A stretch of 64,000 nucleotides of DNA from JANPIX01 sp031425195 (GTDB lineage: Bacteria; Pseudomonadota; Alphaproteobacteria; Rhodobacterales; Rhodobacteraceae), in the NCBI GenBank assembly GCA_031425195.1, contig JANPIX010000013.1, positions 1 to 64,000 of the forward strand, given 5' to 3'. The position numbers and the translations under genes were made by a program. This document shows, one piece after another, positions 56,462 through 64,000 of this stretch; position 1 is the first letter of the stretch, and every line of letters begins with the position of its first letter. Below the pieces are notes generated by a model, which was not told the origin of the DNA, ran no database searches, and worked only from the letters and a program-made list of their open reading frames with translations.

Positions 56462-56496
56462 GCGACGACACCAGGGAGGAGGAACAGTGCCGCCGC
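56462..56496 (-). ncRNA. CcsR-type hairpin 4
   Basis: Stem 56462-56471 with 56487-56496, ten pairs on the minus strand including two G-U (A-C mismatches on the plus strand). Loop holds CCUCCUCCC. Confidence 0.75.
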
Positions 56497-56505
56497 TTTT
56501 GCAAA

Positions 56506-56530
56506 GAGTCCGGGGAGGAGGATCGGACCC
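56506..56530 (-). ncRNA. CcsR-type hairpin 5 (first transcribed)
   Basis: Stem GAGTCCG (56506-56512) with CGGACCC (56524-56530), one G-U on the minus strand, loop with CCUCCUCCC. It begins 12 bp beyond the stop of the DUF1127 gene, so it is co-transcribed with it. Confidence 0.7.
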
Positions 56531-56542
56531 GCGCAAGAAACC

Positions 56543-56758
56543 TTATTTGCCGTAAGCCGCTTCGCGGGCGATGTCGGCAATCATCGAACGATGAATTCCC
56601 AGATCAGCCAGTTCGCGATCGGTCAGGCCGGAAAGTTCGTACACAGTGCGCGAATAGACGCGGCGCTGGGCCAGACTTGCCTTCAAAGAACCAAGGACCG
56701 CCACCAGACGGTCAGACAACGACGACGTGCCGTTACGGGTTGTATTTGCATAAGCCAT
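56543..56758 (-). CDS. ccaF1: DUF1127 protein, CcaF1-type (CcsR-associated factor)
   Basis: A 71-residue protein with a C-terminal DUF1127 domain: RVYSRTVYELSGLTDRELAD followed by LGIHRSMIADIAREAAYG. The Rhodobacter sphaeroides protein encoded just upstream of CcsR1-4 has the same length, domain and gene order; it is an RNA-binding factor involved in CcsR maturation and stress response. AGAGG lies about 7 nt before the ATG. Five CCUCCUCCC hairpins follow immediately, so protein and sRNAs would be processed from one transcript. In R. sphaeroides the locus is controlled by heat-shock/singlet-oxygen sigma factors RpoHI and RpoHII; no clear promoter could be read here. Confidence 0.85.
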   Translation of the reverse strand: MAYANTTRNGTSSLSDRLVAVLGSLKASLAQRRVYSRTVYELSGLTDRELADLGIHRSMIADIAREAAYGK

Positions 56759-56875
56759 GCTAAGCCTCTTTCTTTCATTCTTGGCGCCAGCGGGGGACCG
56801 GATTGTCCTTCGTTGCGCTTTCCATGGGGTGAAGATGGGCCACTTGCTGCGTGTGCACAATACCGCACGGGTGCA

Positions 56876-56892
56876 ATGCTGCCATGCAGCAT
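56876..56892. promoter_or_regulatory. Palindrome between ccaF1 and mrp
   Basis: ATGCTGC-CAT-GCAGCAT, perfect 7-bp arms, in the 267-bp divergent region of ccaF1 (minus) and mrp (plus). On the minus strand TTGCAC follows directly. It could be an operator; the regulator is unknown. Confidence 0.45.
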
Positions 56893-57025
56893 CCGCATAA
56901 CTCATTTGCCGCTTTTCCTTTTGTTTTCCGTGGCCTTCGCCCGAAATTTCAGCAAGGCGCAAACGCGGCCTTGCCCTTTGTCGCAATGCCGTCATGTTTG
57001 AAGGGAAATTGAAGGCGGGTTTGAC

Positions 57026-58099
57026 ATGGCTGTTACAAAAGAAGGCGTGCTTGCGGTTCTGGACGGGATCGACGTGCCTGGCGGTGGCACTTTGGTGTCG
57101 CGGGATTTGATTCGCGCGCTTGTTGTCGAGGGGGATCAGGTCCGCTTTGTGATCGAGGCGCCCAGCCCCGATGTGGCGCGCGCTTTGGCACCTGTGCAGG
57201 CCGCGGCCGAGGCGGCGCTGCTGGCGCAAACCGGAATAGCGTCGGTGCGTGTGGTGATGACGGCGCATGGCCCCGCCGCACGTCCAGCGCCACCCAACCT
57301 GAAAATCGGCCAGCATCCCACGCCACAACAAGGCGGGCCGCAGCGGATCAGCGGTGTTGAACGCATCATTGCGGTGGGTTCGGGCAAGGGCGGGGTTGGA
57401 AAATCCACGGTGGCATCAAACCTTGCCGTGGCATTGGCCCGCGCAGGGCGGCGTGTCGGACTTCTGGATGCCGATATATACGGGCCGTCGCAGCCCAAGA
57501 TGATGGGCGTGTCGGCGCGCCCGGCAAGCCCCGATGGCAAGACGATTATCCCATTGCAGGCGCACGGCGTCACGATGATGTCGATTGGTCTGATGCTGAA
57601 GGATGATGAGGCCGTCATCTGGCGCGGCCCGATGATCATGGGGGCGCTGCAACAGCTTATCTCGCAGGTGGAATGGGGCAAACTCGACATCCTGATCGTC
57701 GATCTGCCGCCCGGCACGGGCGATATTCAACTGACCTTGTGCCAGCGCACCCATCTGACTGGGGCCATTGTGGTCAGCACACCGCAGGACGTGGCGCTTC
57801 TGGATGCGCGAAAGGCGCTCGACATGTTTCAAAAGCTCAAGACACCTGTGCTTGGCCTGATCGAGAACATGTCCTCTTATATATGCCCCAACTGCGGGCA
57901 CGAGGCGCATATCTTTGGTCATGGCGGCGTGGCCGCCGAAGCGGCGCGGCTTGATCTGCCGTTCCTTGGGGAACTGCCTTTGGATTTGTCTGTCCGACTG
58001 GCCGGCGACAGCGGCACACCGATAGCTGCAAGCGACGGGCCGATGGCGGATGCCTATGCCCGGTTGGCGCAACGATTGATCGCCGGCGGTATGGCCTGA
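57026..58099 (+). CDS. Mrp/NBP35-type iron-sulfur carrier ATPase
   Basis: A 357-residue P-loop protein (ApbC/Mrp family) that binds and transfers Fe-S clusters. An N-terminal MIP18-like domain comes first (to about 95). A deviant Walker A then follows (VGSGKGGVGKSTVASNLAVA, about 117), with switch motifs LDADIYGPSQPKMMG and VDLPPGTGDIQLTL. The CxxC pair YICPNC (about 286-289) binds the cluster at the dimer interface. Complete. A strong terminator follows. Separated from the DUF1127 gene by 267 bp of divergent promoter region. Confidence 0.92.
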   Translation: MAVTKEGVLAVLDGIDVPGGGTLVSRDLIRALVVEGDQVRFVIEAPSPDVARALAPVQAAAEAALLAQTGIASVRVVMTAHGPAARPAPPNLKIGQHPTPQQGGPQRISGVERIIAVGSGKGGVGKSTVASNLAVALARAGRRVGLLDADIYGPSQPKMMGVSARPASPDGKTIIPLQAHGVTMMSIGLMLKDDEAVIWRGPMIMGALQQLISQVEWGKLDILIVDLPPGTGDIQLTLCQRTHLTGAIVVSTPQDVALLDARKALDMFQKLKTPVLGLIENMSSYICPNCGHEAHIFGHGGVAAEAARLDLPFLGELPLDLSVRLAGDSGTPIAASDGPMADAYARLAQRLIAGGMA

Positions 58100-58124
58100 T
58101 CCGGGAATTCATGGAACGTCCTGG

Positions 58125-58183
58125 CTGATCACCCCGTCACTCCCGAATCGCGGGTTCGTGATTCGGGCGTGATCAGGTTTTTT
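58125..58183 (+). terminator. Rho-independent terminator of mrp
   Basis: Nested stem: outer CTGATCAC (58125-58132) with GTGATCAG (58169-58176), inner CCCGAATC (58142-58149) with GATTCGGG (58160-58167), followed by GTTTTTT to 58183. It lies 26 bp after the mrp stop. Confidence 0.85.
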
Positions 58184-58394
58184 GCCCAAGTCTGGGGCAA
58201 ATTCTTGCGGCTTTTTCGTCACACATGGCGATGACTGCGTGCTTGTCGCGCTGCCATTGGGAAATCTTGGGAAATGTTGCCGCTGCGCAAAAAATCAATA
58301 TGTAGTAGTTACGTGGAAAACTTTGGCCAGAAATAGGCGGCAATGTTTCTATATCTAGTTCAGTATAAGGTCCCGTCGGGCCAGCCCTCCCGTT

Positions 58395-58424
58395 CTTGAC
58401 CAAACATTTCCATTGCCTCCCATG
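58395..58424 (+). promoter_or_regulatory. Candidate RpoH-type promoter upstream of dcw leader
   Basis: CTTGACC (58395-58401), 17 nt, CCCATG (58419-58424), resembling the alphaproteobacterial RpoH consensus CTTGAAA ... CCCAT. Transcription would start near 58431, about 260 nt before mraZ. Confidence 0.4.
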
Positions 58425-58430
58425 AAATCC

Positions 58431-58655
58431 CATGGCTATCTGTTTTCACCAGATGACGACGGGCATTTACGACACGGGCATCAAGACCCAAAGGCAAAAG
58501 TCAGGTTTCATACAGGCTCCCGGCTTCATCAGGCAACAGATCCGGCGCGTGCGCGAGCAGACATCTCCCCCAGGTGGTGCGCGTAGTTGGACACCCCAGC
58601 GATGGGACAGACCGGCGGATTGAGCAGTGGCAGCCGCTCAATCCGCCGCTTTCCG
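58431..58655 (+). ncRNA. UpsM-like 5'-leader sRNA of the mra/dcw operon
   Basis: In Rhodobacter sphaeroides the dcw cluster has an unusually long 5' leader that gives a roughly 200-nt sRNA, UpsM, by early termination and RNase E processing. The same layout exists here: a long leader and a perfect 13-bp hairpin CGGCGGATTGAGC (58613-58625)/GCTCAATCCGCCG (58636-58648), then CTTTCC, 41 nt before the mraZ start. The 5' end is inferred from the candidate promoter; homology to UpsM itself was not tested. Confidence 0.5.
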
Positions 58656-58688
58656 TTCTGGGGGGCAGAGTGAAGGGACAAAGGGATC

Positions 58689-59213
58689 GTGTCGGAGGCG
58701 TTCAGAGGCGAATTCAACCAAAAGGTTGACAGCAAGGCACGGGTTTCCGTGCCCGCGCCCTTTCGCCGGGTGATCGAGGCTGGCGATCCCGGGGCATCTG
58801 ACGGACGCCCGAAATTCGTGATTGTCTATGGCGGCGGGTCGCAACGCAAATTTCTAGAATGCCACACCATTCAGGGCATGACCGACCTTGAGGCACGCAT
58901 CAAGCTGATGCCCATTGGCTCGGACAAGCGCCGCTATATGGAACACAACAACATCACCATGTCGCTGACGGCCGAGATTGATGATGATGGTCGCATCGTG
59001 CTGCCGCCCAAGGCGCGCGAAAAGATCGGTCTGGCGGCTGACCTTCTGAAGGACGGCGTGGATTGCATGTTTGCGGGTGCGCTCGACAGGTTCCACATCT
59101 GGCGACGCGACACCTATCAGGCTGATCTCGCCCATCTTGCCGAAGCAGACCCGGAGTTCCTGGCTGAAGGTCAGGACATGCTGTCGCTTTTGCCTGATCT
59201 GCCCGGAGCCTGA
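58689..59213 (+). CDS. mraZ: MraZ division/cell-wall regulator
   Basis: A 174-residue protein with two AbrB-like DNA-binding folds: FRGEFNQKVDSKARVSVPAPFR and AEIDDDGRIVLPPKAREKIGL. First gene of the dcw cluster; family knowledge says it represses its own promoter. GTG 58689 is preceded by AAGGGA close by. Longer than the E. coli protein, as common in alphaproteobacteria. Confidence 0.92.
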   Translation: MSEAFRGEFNQKVDSKARVSVPAPFRRVIEAGDPGASDGRPKFVIVYGGGSQRKFLECHTIQGMTDLEARIKLMPIGSDKRRYMEHNNITMSLTAEIDDDGRIVLPPKAREKIGLAADLLKDGVDCMFAGALDRFHIWRRDTYQADLAHLAEADPEFLAEGQDMLSLLPDLPGA

Positions 59214-59216
59214 GTT

Positions 59217-60221
59217 ATGATGGCCCCGCGCGATCCTGCCGTTGATCGCCAACCCCATGTGCCCGTTTTGCTGGAGCCGTTGCTGGCCGCCGTATCCCCC
59301 GTATCGGGCCGTTGGCTTGACGGCACCTTTGGCGCGGGCGGTTATGCGCGCGGCCTGCTGGCCGCCGGGGCGGGTCTGGTGATTGGCGTGGACCGCGATC
59401 CTTTGGCGTTGCGGATGGCCGAACCGATGCTGGCAGAGTTTGCAGGGCGTCTGCAGGTGGTCGAAGGCACGTTTTCCGATCTGGCAAGCCATGCGGGGGG
59501 ATTGCTGGATGGCGTCGTTCTGGATCTTGGTGTGTCTTCCATGCAGATAGATCAGGCCGAGCGCGGATTTTCCTTTCAGAAGGACGGCCCACTGGACATG
59601 CGGATGAGCGGGCAGGGCGAAACTGCGGCCGATCTGGTCAACACTGCGTCTGAAGAAACGCTTGCCGACATCCTTTACCATTACGGCGAAGAACGGATGA
59701 GCCGCCGCATCGCCCGGGCCATCGTCGCGGCACGGGCAACCGAACCGGTCCGCACGACGCTGCGCCTTGCCGAAATCGTGACCTCCTGCCTGCCGCGCCC
59801 GAAACCCGGTCAGGCCCATCCCGCCACGCGCAGTTTTCAGGCCATCCGCATCTACATCAACGCGGAATTTGCCGAGCTGGAACAGGGGCTGGCGGGGGCC
59901 GAAGCAGTGTTGAAACCGGGCGGCTTTCTGGCGGTCGTGACATTCCATTCGCTGGAAGATCGGATCGTCAAGCGGTTCCTGCAATTGAGGTCGGGCGGCG
60001 AGGCGCAATCAAACCGCTATGCCCCTGCCCGCGTGGAGGATGCCGCGCGTTTCGAGGTTCTGACCAAGCGTGCCGTCACGGCAGACGCAGACGAACTTGC
60101 CCGCAATCCACGATCCCGGTCTGCCAAGTTGCGCGTTGGGCGGCGCACGGATGCACCTGCGGGTCGGGCCGCGTCCGATGCGCTTGGAGTACCTGCCTTG
60201 CCAGTGAAAGGACGCCGCTGA
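59217..60221 (+). CDS. rsmH: 16S rRNA (cytosine(1402)-N(4))-methyltransferase
   Basis: A 334-residue SAM enzyme that methylates C1402 of 16S rRNA. Motifs HVPVLLEPLLAAV, DGTFGAGGYARGLL, VLDLGVSSMQID, GPLDMRMSG, RSFQAIRIYINAEFAELEQ and FHSLEDRIVKRF. Starts 3 bp after mraZ (ATG 59217, GGAG upstream) and overlaps ftsL by 1 bp. Confidence 0.95.
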   Translation: MMAPRDPAVDRQPHVPVLLEPLLAAVSPVSGRWLDGTFGAGGYARGLLAAGAGLVIGVDRDPLALRMAEPMLAEFAGRLQVVEGTFSDLASHAGGLLDGVVLDLGVSSMQIDQAERGFSFQKDGPLDMRMSGQGETAADLVNTASEETLADILYHYGEERMSRRIARAIVAARATEPVRTTLRLAEIVTSCLPRPKPGQAHPATRSFQAIRIYINAEFAELEQGLAGAEAVLKPGGFLAVVTFHSLEDRIVKRFLQLRSGGEAQSNRYAPARVEDAARFEVLTKRAVTADADELARNPRSRSAKLRVGRRTDAPAGRAASDALGVPALPVKGRR

Positions 60222-60577
60222 TGCGCCCGGTTTTGTTTATCCTGATCTTCGCAAGCATGATCGGTCTGGGATTCTGGGCCTACCGCGAGAACTATGCCAC
60301 CAAGGACGCGCTTGACCATGTAGAGGCGCTGCAGTCGGAAATTGCCACTTTGCGGGAATCGCTGACGTTGCAGAGGGCGGAATGGGCCTATCTGAACAGG
60401 CCGGACCGTCTTCGCGCGCTGGCTGAGGCGAATTTCGACAGGCTAGGCCTTTTGCCACTGGAACCGACGCAATTCGGGACTGTGGCGCAGGTGGCGACCC
60501 CAGCCCCGAAACTGCCCTTCATCACAGATCCCGTCGATGTGATCGGCACACAGCAACCGCAGGAGGATTTCCCATGA
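60221..60577 (+). CDS. ftsL: Cell division protein FtsL
   Basis: A 118-residue bitopic protein: short cytoplasmic tail, helix PVLFILIFASMIGLGFWAY, and a periplasmic coiled coil (VEALQSEIATLRESLTLQRAEWAYLN) that pairs with FtsB/FtsQ. Position between rsmH and ftsI decides the name, since FtsL sequences vary widely. One-bp overlap with rsmH, 4-bp with ftsI. Confidence 0.85.
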   Translation: MRPVLFILIFASMIGLGFWAYRENYATKDALDHVEALQSEIATLRESLTLQRAEWAYLNRPDRLRALAEANFDRLGLLPLEPTQFGTVAQVATPAPKLPFITDPVDVIGTQQPQEDFP

Positions 60578-62382
60578 CCCGTACCCCTCTGCGTCCGCTA
60601 GCCCGTATACTGTCGGCCCGGGCAGCGGGTGAAAACCCTGACGTGATCGAACGCGAAAATCTGGCCCAGCGGCACGAGGTCATTCGTGACAAGGCGCGCG
60701 CGCGGGCCGAAGGGCGGCTTCTGTTTCTGGGGCTTTTCTTCTTTCTTGCCTTTTCGGCCATTGGCGGGCGCATGGGCCTGATGGCCGCCACCGACCCGGT
60801 GGAACCAAAGGCCGCCGCGGCGGGCACCCAGATACTGGCGCAGCGCGCGGACATCACGGACAGGAATGGCCGTATCCTTGCCACCAACATGCTGACCCAT
60901 GCGCTTTATGCGCAGCCCAAGGTGATGGTCGATCCGAAACGGGTGGCCCGCGAACTGGCTGCGATCTTTCCCGATCTGGACGGCCCGGCCCTTGAGCGCC
61001 GGTTCACTGACGGGCGCAGTTTTTTGTGGGTGCGCAAGGTGCTTAGCCCCGAACAGATGCAGGCGGTTCATGAAATCGGCGATCCCGGCCTGATGTTCGG
61101 CCCGCGTGAGATGCGGCTGTATCCCAACGGGCGGCTGGCGGCGCATGTGCTGGGCGGGGCAAGTTTTGGAGCAGAAGGCGTGAATTCTGCCGAAGTGATC
61201 GGCACGGCAGGGGTTGAAAAGGCCATGGACGCGCGCCTGCGTGACCCGGCGCAAGGCGGCGCGCCATTGGCTTTGTCGATTGACCTGACGGTACAGGCGA
61301 CGATTCAGGAAGTGCTGGAAGCCGGCATGAAGATGATGAACGCCAAAGGGGCGGCCGCCATTCTTCTGGATGTGCACACTGGCGAAATACTGTCGATGGT
61401 GTCGCTGCCGGACTTCGACCCGAATGACCGCCCGAACCCCTTGGTCAGCAAGGACGCAGAACCCGGCGACAGCCCGCTGTTCAACCGCGCCTTGCAGGGG
61501 GTTTATGAACTTGGGTCCACTTTCAAGATTTTTGCGATTGCGCAGGCGATGGAACTTGGTCTGGTAACGCCTGAAACCATGGTCGATGCCAACGCACCGA
61601 TGCGCTGGGGCAAGTTCAAGATCGACGAATTCGAAGGCCACAACTATGGCCCGCTTTTGTCGGTGACCGATGTGATCGTGAAATCCTCCAACGTGGGCAC
61701 GGCGCATATCGCGCTGCAAATCGGCGGTCTGCGCCAGCAGGCGTTCCTGAAATCGCTGGGCCTGTTCGACGCGACGCCCATTGAACTGATCGAGGCACCG
61801 GGGGCAAAGCCGCTTGTCCCGTCGCGCTGGGCGGATATCACGACGATCACCGCTTCGTATGGGCATGGCGTGGCGGCAAGTCCGATGCATCTCGCGGCGG
61901 CCTATGCGACGATTGCGAACGGCGGGGTTGCGGTCACGCCCACGTTGCTGCGGCGTGATGTGCCGCCTGCCGGGGTTCGCGTCATGTCGGCCGAGGTGGC
62001 GGCCAATTCCGTGTCGATGCTGCGGCAGGTGGTAACGCGCGGCACGGCAAGTCTGGGCGAAGTCGAAGGATACGCAGTGGCCGGGAAAACCGGAACGGCG
62101 GACAAGCCCCGGCGGTCAGGCGGATATTACGAAGACAAGGTGGTAAACACTTTTGCAAGCATCTATCCCGCCAACGACCCGAAATACGTGCTTGTCGTGA
62201 CGCTGGATGAACCCGTCGAAACGTCGGGGCCCAAACCGCGCCGGACGGCGGGTTGGACGGCGGTGCCGGTCGCCGCCGAAATCATCCGCCGCACGTCGCC
62301 GCTTTTGGGTTTGCGCCCCGAGATTGAAATTGCCCCCGCCGATGAAGTAACTGCCGTCAGTGCGGTGGCAGTCGAAGAATAA
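60574..62382 (+). CDS. ftsI: Penicillin-binding protein 3, septal transpeptidase
   Basis: A 602-residue division-specific transpeptidase. One membrane helix (LLFLGLFFFLAFSAIG), a dimerisation domain (QILAQRADITDRNGRILATN), and transpeptidase motifs STFK (Ser about 315), SSN (about 371) and KTGTA (about 505). Crosslinks septal peptidoglycan with FtsW. Starts 4 bp before the ftsL stop. Confidence 0.95.
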   Translation: MTRTPLRPLARILSARAAGENPDVIERENLAQRHEVIRDKARARAEGRLLFLGLFFFLAFSAIGGRMGLMAATDPVEPKAAAAGTQILAQRADITDRNGRILATNMLTHALYAQPKVMVDPKRVARELAAIFPDLDGPALERRFTDGRSFLWVRKVLSPEQMQAVHEIGDPGLMFGPREMRLYPNGRLAAHVLGGASFGAEGVNSAEVIGTAGVEKAMDARLRDPAQGGAPLALSIDLTVQATIQEVLEAGMKMMNAKGAAAILLDVHTGEILSMVSLPDFDPNDRPNPLVSKDAEPGDSPLFNRALQGVYELGSTFKIFAIAQAMELGLVTPETMVDANAPMRWGKFKIDEFEGHNYGPLLSVTDVIVKSSNVGTAHIALQIGGLRQQAFLKSLGLFDATPIELIEAPGAKPLVPSRWADITTITASYGHGVAASPMHLAAAYATIANGGVAVTPTLLRRDVPPAGVRVMSAEVAANSVSMLRQVVTRGTASLGEVEGYAVAGKTGTADKPRRSGGYYEDKVVNTFASIYPANDPKYVLVVTLDEPVETSGPKPRRTAGWTAVPVAAEIIRRTSPLLGLRPEIEIAPADEVTAVSAVAVEE

Positions 62383-62395
62383 GGGGCGGGCGGAA

Positions 62396-63886
62396 ATGGG
62401 CGGGTCGGGCAAGACACTTTCAGAACTGGGCCTGACCGCGCGGGGCGGTGCGGACGCAGGCCGGCGGGTGACGGGTCTGGCCACCGACAGCCGGGCTGTG
62501 CGCGATGGATTTCTGTTCGCAGCGCTGCCGGGAATGCGGGTTCATGGCGCCGAATTCGCAAGCTTTGCCTTGCGGCAGGGGGCGGGGGCAATTCTGACAG
62601 ATGCCGCCGGGGCGGTTGTGGTGACGCAAAGCGGCCTGTTGACGCCGGACGTCGATCTGATCGTTGTCGAAAACGCAGCCGAATCCCTGGCCCGCGCCGC
62701 CGCGCTTTGGTTTGCAGCCCAGCCCGAGGTGATGGTGGCCGTGACGGGAACGAACGGAAAGACATCGGTCGCCACGTTTGCCCGCCAGATCTGGACGGCA
62801 CTGGGCCACGCGGCCATCAACATCGGCACGACGGGCGTCGAAGGGGCGTGGAGCGCACCTTCCGCCCACACGACGCCCGACCCGATCACCCTGCACCGGG
62901 TTCTGGCCGAGGCGGCTGCCGCAGGGGTCACCCATGCGGCGATGGAGGCGTCAAGCCACGGGCTTGACCAGCGCAGGCTTGACGGGGTTCGGCTGCGCGC
63001 TGCGGGCTTCACGAATTTCACCCAGGACCATCTGGATTACCATGGCACGATGGACGCCTATTTCGAGGCCAAGGCAGGCCTGTTCGACCGTGTTCTGGGC
63101 GAAGACGGCGTGGCCGTCATCAACCTGAACGATCCGCGCGGCGCGGACCTTGCCGCCCGCGCCGATGCGCGGGGGCAGCGGCTGCTGGCCGTGGGTCACG
63201 GCGTTGCCTGCGATCTGCGCCTTCTGGGGCAGCGGTTCGATGCGACGGGGCAAGAGGTTCGCCTGCACTGGCAGGGCCGGGCCTATCAGGTGAGGATCGG
63301 CCTGATTGGCGGGTTTCAGGCGGAAAACGTAGCGCTGGCGGCGGGGCTTGTGATTGCGGCGGGTGCGCCTGCGGGCGACGTCATGGCCGTTCTTCCGCAA
63401 CTCACCGGGGTGCGGGGCCGGATGCAATTGGCGGCGACGCGGGCCAATGGTGCCGCTGTCTATGTGGATTATGCCCATACCCCCGACGCCATCGCCACGG
63501 CCCTGCGTGCCATGCGGCCCCATGTGATGGGCAGGCTGGTGGTGGTTTTCGGGGCTGGTGGCGACCGTGACCGGAGCAAGCGCCCGCTGATGGGGCAGGC
63601 GGCGCGCGAAAATGCGGATGTCGTGTTTGTGACGGACGACAACCCGCGCGGCGAAAACCCCGCGGACATCCGGGCCGCAATCCTTGCCGCCTGTCCTGAC
63701 GCCACCGAAGTGGGTGACCGCGCCGAGGCGATATTGCGCGGGGTTGATGCGCTGTTGCCCGGAGACGCGCTGCTGATTGCAGGCAAGGGGCATGAAACCG
63801 GGCAGACAATCGCGGGCGAGGTGTATCCTTTCGACGATGTGGAACAGGCCAGCGTTTCGGTGGCAGCACTGGATGGGGTGATCTGA
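62396..63886 (+). CDS. murE: UDP-MurNAc-tripeptide synthetase
   Basis: A 496-residue Mur ligase adding the third amino acid of the peptidoglycan stem. P-loop VTGTNGKTSVATFARQI; substrate region TTPDPITLHRVL; EASSHGLDQRRLDGV; DNPR motif (VTDDNPRGENPADI), the mark of meso-diaminopimelate specificity. The frame extends upstream into ftsI; ATG 62396 with GGCGGA before it is chosen. 1-bp overlap with murF. Confidence 0.93.
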   Translation: MGGSGKTLSELGLTARGGADAGRRVTGLATDSRAVRDGFLFAALPGMRVHGAEFASFALRQGAGAILTDAAGAVVVTQSGLLTPDVDLIVVENAAESLARAAALWFAAQPEVMVAVTGTNGKTSVATFARQIWTALGHAAINIGTTGVEGAWSAPSAHTTPDPITLHRVLAEAAAAGVTHAAMEASSHGLDQRRLDGVRLRAAGFTNFTQDHLDYHGTMDAYFEAKAGLFDRVLGEDGVAVINLNDPRGADLAARADARGQRLLAVGHGVACDLRLLGQRFDATGQEVRLHWQGRAYQVRIGLIGGFQAENVALAAGLVIAAGAPAGDVMAVLPQLTGVRGRMQLAATRANGAAVYVDYAHTPDAIATALRAMRPHVMGRLVVVFGAGGDRDRSKRPLMGQAARENADVVFVTDDNPRGENPADIRAAILAACPDATEVGDRAEAILRGVDALLPGDALLIAGKGHETGQTIAGEVYPFDDVEQASVSVAALDGVI

Positions 63887-64000
63887 TGGCACTGTGGACA
63901 GCACAAGAGGCCGTCGAGGCGACCGGGGCAAAAGCCACGTCCGACTGGGTGGCCACAGGCGTGTCGATTGATACCCGAACCCTGCAGCCGGGCGATCTGT
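63886..64000 (+). CDS. murF: UDP-MurNAc-tripeptide-D-Ala-D-Ala ligase, N-terminal part only
   Basis: First 38 codons, cut by the window end: MALWTAQEAVEATGAKATSD followed by WVATGVSIDTRTLQPGDL. The segment VSIDTRTLQPGDL is the conserved UDP-binding start of MurF, and the position after murE supports it. Confidence 0.85.
   Translation, partial: MALWTAQEAVEATGAKATSDWVATGVSIDTRTLQPGDL

Larger units (their letters stand above)
58184..58688. other. Long upstream region and leader of the dcw cluster
   Basis: About 500 bp without a convincing protein gene; a 63-codon frame from 58432 is Arg/Gln/Pro-rich and lacks family resemblance. 58184-58390 is AT-richer than its surroundings and includes CTTGGGAAA repeated twice (58263-58281). 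A heat-shock-like promoter and an RNA hairpin (separate entries) occupy the rest. Confidence 0.55.

Noticed and set aside
56312..56530. GGGAGGAGG repeats as a CRISPR array or REP elements
   Set aside because: Spacing and spacers are irregular and each repeat sits in the loop of its own stem. The pattern fits CcsR-type sRNAs read from the minus strand.
58432..58623. 63-codon protein gene upstream of mraZ
   Set aside because: No family resemblance and it lies in what looks like a structured leader RNA.

Overview
The window comes from a high-GC alphaproteobacterial chromosome, almost certainly Rhodobacterales/Rhodobacteraceae. Support for this: a circularly permuted two-piece tmRNA with the tag ANDNRAPMALAA (one residue from the Rhodobacter-type tag), a trgA-trgB-cysK tellurite-resistance cluster, a ccaF1 (DUF1127) gene followed by CCUCCUCCC-loop hairpins of the CcsR sRNA type, an extended UpsM-like leader in front of the dcw cluster, and NicO/DUF1007 and RTX genes typical of that group. 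No plasmid or phage backbone, transposase, integrase or CRISPR array was seen.

Layout. 1-1625: the 3' part of ssrA (minus), about 600 bp without a recognisable gene, then a low-GC, frameshifted PLD-like gene. 1.8-9.8 kb: a polyamine-type binding protein, a cysteine-desulfurase-like PLP enzyme, photolyase, cyclopropane fatty acid synthase, then trgA, trgB and cysK. 9.8-14.5 kb: an MscS-type channel, an AlaX-type editing protein, an XRE regulator with palindromes at its 5' end, a small OB-fold-like protein and tRNA-Ser(GGA). 14.9-19.3 kb: a cyanophycin operon (cphA, isoaspartyl peptidase, cphB) in which cphA is broken by two frameshifts. 19.7-23.4 kb: a broken alpha/beta hydrolase, a broken and internally deleted CheB-CheR-PAS-(kinase)-receiver gene, and a DUF2934 gene. 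23.4-31.2 kb: a complete kdp potassium operon on the minus strand, led by two tiny membrane-protein genes (a 27-residue ORF and kdpF). 31.4-34.7 kb: a frameshifted COG0523/CobW gene behind a strong Zur-box palindrome, DoxX, and a multi-pass membrane protein. 34.8-36.4 kb: NicO transporter plus DUF1007. 36.6-44.0 kb: an oxidative module made of a small membrane protein, a PQQ glucose-dehydrogenase-family enzyme, CtaG, a CopD-like protein, DUF2231, and a terminal oxidase whose subunit II lacks the CuA ligands (so probably a quinol oxidase) with fused subunits I and III. 44.1-53.1 kb: tRNA-Gly(GCC), pyruvate carboxylase, a DHA2-type MFS pump with a divergent MarR regulator, and a UvrD-type helicase. 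53.1-56.8 kb: two paralogous RTX proteins flanking BenE, then five CcsR-type hairpins and ccaF1 on the minus strand. 57.0-64.0 kb: Mrp/ApbC, then an UpsM-like leader and mraZ-rsmH-ftsL-ftsI-murE-murF, cut by the window end.

How it fits together. The 36.6-44 kb block reads as one electron chain: periplasmic PQQ dehydrogenase to quinone to a CuA-less haem-copper oxidase, with its own assembly factor. The stress-RNA block (ccaF1-CcsR) and the UpsM-like leader lie within about 2.5 kb of each other and bracket mrp. Six frameshift-type lesions (five genes plus one further in cphA) lie in the first 33 kb, plus one gene with an in-frame stop. None was seen in the second half. Most look like single-base losses in short homopolymers, so sequencing or assembly error must be excluded before true gene decay is claimed. 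The CheB-CheR gene is different: it has also lost a large internal segment.
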